This document shows, in pieces, positions 63,394 to 64,000 of a DNA stretch of 64,000 bases (positions within the stretch are counted from its first letter, which is position 1; every line of letters begins with the position of its first letter). Origin of the DNA: Pseudomonas nicosulfuronedens (GTDB lineage Bacteria > Pseudomonadota > Gammaproteobacteria > Pseudomonadales > Pseudomonadaceae); the NCBI RefSeq assembly GCF_005877905.1, contig NZ_SWDV01000003.1:1-64000 (forward strand), written 5' to 3'. Position numbers and translations under genes: made by a program. The notes beneath the pieces were generated by a model. It was given only the letters and a program-made list of their open reading frames with translations. It did no database searches and was not told the origin of the DNA.

Positions 63394-64000
63394 ATGGCCA
63401 AGCAGAGATCCGGCCTGCGCTTCCAGCCCAGCGGCGGAGCGCGCAGCCCTGCGGTACCGGTGGGCAAGAAGCAGCGCCTGAACATCGAGCGCCTGGCCCA
63501 CGACGGCCGCGGCATTGCCCACATCGACGGACGCACCTGGTTCGTCGACAACGCCCTGCCGGGTGAGTCGGTGGAAGCCCGTGTGCTTTCGGCTCGCGCG
63601 CAGATCGTCGACGCCCGTAGCGAGCGTATCCTCACCGCTGCCGCCAATCGCCGCGCCGAGCCTTGCCCGGTGGCTGGCAGCTGTGGCGGCTGCAGCCTGC
63701 AGCACCTGTCCCACGCCGATCAACTGGCGCTCAAGCAGCGCACCCTGGCGGAGCAACTGGAGCGCTTCTCCGGCCTGGTCCCGCAAGCGTGGGCTGCACC
63801 GCTGGTCGGGCCGGAGTTTGGCTACCGCCGCCGCGCCCGTCTCGCCGTGCGCTGGGACGTGAAGGCCAAGCGCCTGGACGTCGGCTTCCGCGCCGCCGCC
63901 AGCCAGGCAATCGTCGCCTTCGACGATTGCCTGGTGCTGGTGCCTGAACTGCAGGTTCTTGCCCGCGAGCTGCCCGAGTTGCTGCGTGGTTTCGCCAAGC
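63394..64000 (+). CDS. rlmD: 23S rRNA (uracil-1939-C5)-methyltransferase RlmD, N-terminal part
   Basis: The first 202 residues are present; the gene continues past the window. There is a basic N-terminus, a TRAM domain (about 25-85; [21 protein letters not shown]), the iron-sulfur cysteines ([15 protein letters not shown] near 92-106, with a further Cys near 180), and the start of the central domain ([11 protein letters not shown]). The enzyme methylates U1939 of 23S rRNA using SAM. It directly follows cysM, an order also recalled from P. aeruginosa (PA0932-PA0933). Confidence 0.92.
   Translation, partial: MAKQRSGLRFQPSGGARSPAVPVGKKQRLNIERLAHDGRGIAHIDGRTWFVDNALPGESVEARVLSARAQIVDARSERILTAAANRRAEPCPVAGSCGGCSLQHLSHADQLALKQRTLAEQLERFSGLVPQAWAAPLVGPEFGYRRRARLAVRWDVKAKRLDVGFRAAASQAIVAFDDCLVLVPELQVLARELPELLRGFAK

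Overview
The window is GC-rich, densely coding DNA from a Pseudomonas, most likely a relative of the P. aeruginosa / P. nitroreducens / P. citronellolis group. The evidence is gene content and order: gacS, ldhA, dinB, mprF with its VirJ-like partner, plpD, recQ followed by an HsbD-type diguanylate cyclase, lapD-lapG beside an RND pump, the NAGGN osmolyte operon, and the DUF485-actP pair. From memory, these form short collinear blocks that sit at separate places on the P. aeruginosa PAO1 chromosome, so the window reads as ordinary core genome in rearranged order with little obvious mobile DNA. No phage, insertion sequence, CRISPR array or rRNA was seen.

Layout. 1-1.6 kb: a minus-strand type VI secretion module with two translationally coupled PAAR-type proteins; the second carries a C-terminal domain with a His-Gly / Ala-Cys pattern like clan CD cysteine peptidases. 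2.2-9.6 kb: acetate uptake (DUF485, ActP), a cNMP/CBS/nucleotidyltransferase protein coupled to a DnaQ-type exonuclease, small membrane proteins and an SDR. 9.7-15.5 kb: the N-acetylglutaminylglutamine amide (NAGGN) operon with a divergent MarR regulator. 15.5-19.9 kb: TauE/SafE, MnmC and polyphosphate:AMP phosphotransferase. 20-29.6 kb: LapD/LapG, then divergently an RND efflux pair and a metal-type two-component system. 29.7-36.4 kb: DUF454, UPF0149, RecQ, a small lipoprotein, a GGDEF enzyme, DUF2804 and a second MarR regulator. 36.7-44.5 kb: a FimV-like protein, PlpD, a SelT/W/H protein, HldD, a glycine/proline-rich exported protein and an EamA transporter. 44.6-49.9 kb: a tRNA-binding protein, an AraC regulator, an LpxH-like phosphoesterase coupled to a GT4 glycosyltransferase, a GNAT protein and cytochrome b561. 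50-54 kb: the VirJ-like hydrolase and MprF. 54.1-57.4 kb: initiator tRNA, DNA polymerase IV, a META lipoprotein and D-lactate dehydrogenase. 57.4-64 kb: GacS, the PirR/PirS two-component pair, CysM and the start of RlmD.

Several genes share themes. c-di-GMP is made by the active GGEEF enzyme and sensed by LapD, whose own GGDEF/EAL motifs are degenerate and which should restrain the LapG protease. The envelope is served by HldD, PlpD, MprF and its hydrolase, the FimV-like protein and the RND pump. GacS is a master lifestyle switch in this genus. Intergenic DNA carries at least four kinds of dispersed palindromic repeats, which are the main non-coding feature. The most unusual protein is the PAAR-linked putative cysteine peptidase at the left edge, whose 3' end also shows a reading-frame anomaly.
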